A DNA stretch of 64,000 nucleotides from Rosistilla carotiformis (GTDB lineage Bacteria; Planctomycetota; Planctomycetia; Pirellulales; Pirellulaceae), in NCBI RefSeq assembly GCF_007753095.1, contig NZ_CP036348.1, positions 124,001-188,000 of the forward strand, given 5' to 3'. Below are positions 63,108 through 64,000 of the stretch, one piece after another. The stretch's first letter is position 1. The number at the start of each line of letters is the position of its first letter. Position numbers and translations under genes: made by a program. The notes under the pieces were generated by a model. The model did not search any database, was not told the origin of the DNA, and saw only the letters and a program-made list of their open reading frames with translations.

Positions 63108-64000
63108 ATGACTCATTCCCAACTACAGATCATTATCTTCATCAGCAGCACGCTGTTGATCCTTGCCCTCCAGAGTCTCATCTACGAGTTGTTCTATCGC
63201 TATCGACAGCGTGTCGCCCAGCGTTTGAACGACGATCTTGGACTTTCCGAAGCGCGTGCGACCGATCAGGTGCAACTGTTTCGCAACGTCTCTAGCGTGA
63301 AGGAAACGGTTTCGTTGCGCGAACGCTGGCAACATGGGTTGGGGCGTCTGTTGGAACAATCGGGGACCCAAATCACGATGTCACAATTGGTCTATGGCAG
63401 CCTGGGGCTGGCTTGTCTGATGGGCGTGATTCTGTTTGGCGTGAGCCGTATTTTACACGGGCCGGTCGTTGGTTTTGTGGTCGCAGGCTGGATTGCCGGC
63501 GGTCTCGCGATCCCCGTGTTTGTCTGGATGCGATATCAATCGCGACGCGGCAAGATCTACCGTCAGCTTCCTTATACGCTGGAATTGATCAACCGTTCGG
63601 TCCGCTCGGGACAAACGATGCCGGCAGCATTTCAAATGGTAGCCAACGAAGTCGAAGCGCCGTTGGGTGAGGAGTTCGCCTACTGCATCGATCAACAGCA
63701 CATGGGGTTGAGCATCGAAGTCGCCGCCCGCAGCCTCGCATCGCGAACCGAAATTGTCGAACTGCAGATCTTTGCTGTCGCCCTCACCATCCATGCTCGC
63801 ACTGGCGGCAGTTTGGCCGATCTGTTGGACAACCTTTCCGATACCGTACGTCGCCGTCTGAAGCTGCAGATGAAGGTGCAAGCGTTGACGGCGGAGGGAC
63901 GTTTGCAGGCGACGACGCTTGTGCTGCTGCCGATCGTTTCGTTGATCGGATTGGCGATCCTCAATCGCCCCTACGTAAGTACTTTGTTCGAAACGCCATC
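63108..64000 (+). CDS. tadB: TadB-like inner-membrane platform protein (partial)
   Basis: The first 297 residues are present and the gene is cut by the window end. It has an N-terminal TM helix (LQIIIFISSTLLILALQSLIY), a further TM pair near 100-140 (LVYGSLGLACLMGVILFGVS and VGFVVAGWIAGGLAIPVFVWM), and the T2SSF/TadB core (RQLPYTLELINRSVRSGQTM, AVALTIHARTGGSLADLLDN). TadB and TadC form the inner-membrane platform below CpaF. It begins 42 bases after cpaF. Confidence 0.93.
   Translation, partial: MTHSQLQIIIFISSTLLILALQSLIYELFYRYRQRVAQRLNDDLGLSEARATDQVQLFRNVSSVKETVSLRERWQHGLGRLLEQSGTQITMSQLVYGSLGLACLMGVILFGVSRILHGPVVGFVVAGWIAGGLAIPVFVWMRYQSRRGKIYRQLPYTLELINRSVRSGQTMPAAFQMVANEVEAPLGEEFAYCIDQQHMGLSIEVAARSLASRTEIVELQIFAVALTIHARTGGSLADLLDNLSDTVRRRLKLQMKVQALTAEGRLQATTLVLLPIVSLIGLAILNRPYVSTLFETP

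Overview
The window looks like chromosomal DNA of a planctomycete, most likely order Pirellulales and close to Rhodopirellula, Roseimaritima or Rosistilla. The genus is a guess from gene style. The evidence is the set of families typical of that group: secreted sulfatase, DUF1501, DUF1559, DUF3472 and DUF6807 proteins, an N-terminal LEPR-XLL-like surface tag with a C-terminal dockerin, a very large Ser/Thr kinase, WD40/caspase-type proteins and a Tad-type secretion ATPase pair. GC content is fairly high. Genes are mostly single or in short operons, with GTG and TTG starts in use.

Region by region: 1-6.8 kb is housekeeping on the minus strand (glmS cut by the window edge, a UPF1/IGHMBP2-type helicase, a secreted DUF6807 protein, rsfS, and a YifB-type AAA ATPase). 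6.8-9.5 kb is a patch of duplications: two nearly identical small-protein genes flank an unrelated membrane gene, followed by three tandem 182-bp repeats. 9.6-14.9 kb is a single-module non-ribosomal peptide synthetase (C-A-MT-T-TE). 15-20.6 kb holds a sulfatase with a HEAT-repeat tail, an S4-like membrane protein, an M20 deacylase and a Tat-exported amidohydrolase. 20.9-26.1 kb holds a POT peptide transporter, a GGDEF protein, glgC and an M48 protease with a small membrane partner. 26.6-28.7 kb holds DoxX-like and DUF1501 genes.

28.7-31.8 kb is a decayed locus. It holds a frameshifted CxxCH protein remnant, a caspase-family gene missing its 5' half but keeping its His/Cys dyad, two secreted paralogues on either side of it, and a Tyr-rich secreted protein. 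31.9-35.4 kb may be a metal-handling set: a His-rich secreted protein, a DUF1559 pseudopilin-like protein, a lipoprotein, and a propeller-like protein with a His cluster similar to the AztD zinc metallochaperones. 35.5-44.3 kb is the most unusual part. A giant secreted WD40-PDZ-Ig-like protein ends in a caspase-like fold that has lost its dyad. It is transcribed divergently from a kinase carrying two complete kinase domains, a membrane segment and a formylglycine-generating-enzyme-like module.

44.3-50.4 kb encodes two cell-surface proteins (an SdrD/DUF11/FG-GAP/dockerin protein and an outer-membrane beta-barrel candidate). 51.3-55.4 kb is a CHASE3 hybrid histidine kinase with an NtrC-type sigma-54 regulator. 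55.5-59.6 kb holds small genes (hypothetical, HEAT repeat, SpoIIAA-like) and a DUF3472 protein. 60.5 kb to the end is cpaE-cpaF-tadB of a Tad pilus locus, running out of the window. The best candidates for an undescribed system are the giant pseudo-caspase protein with its divergent tandem kinase, and the older caspase locus about 5 kb upstream. All functional statements are by-eye readings; no database search was run.
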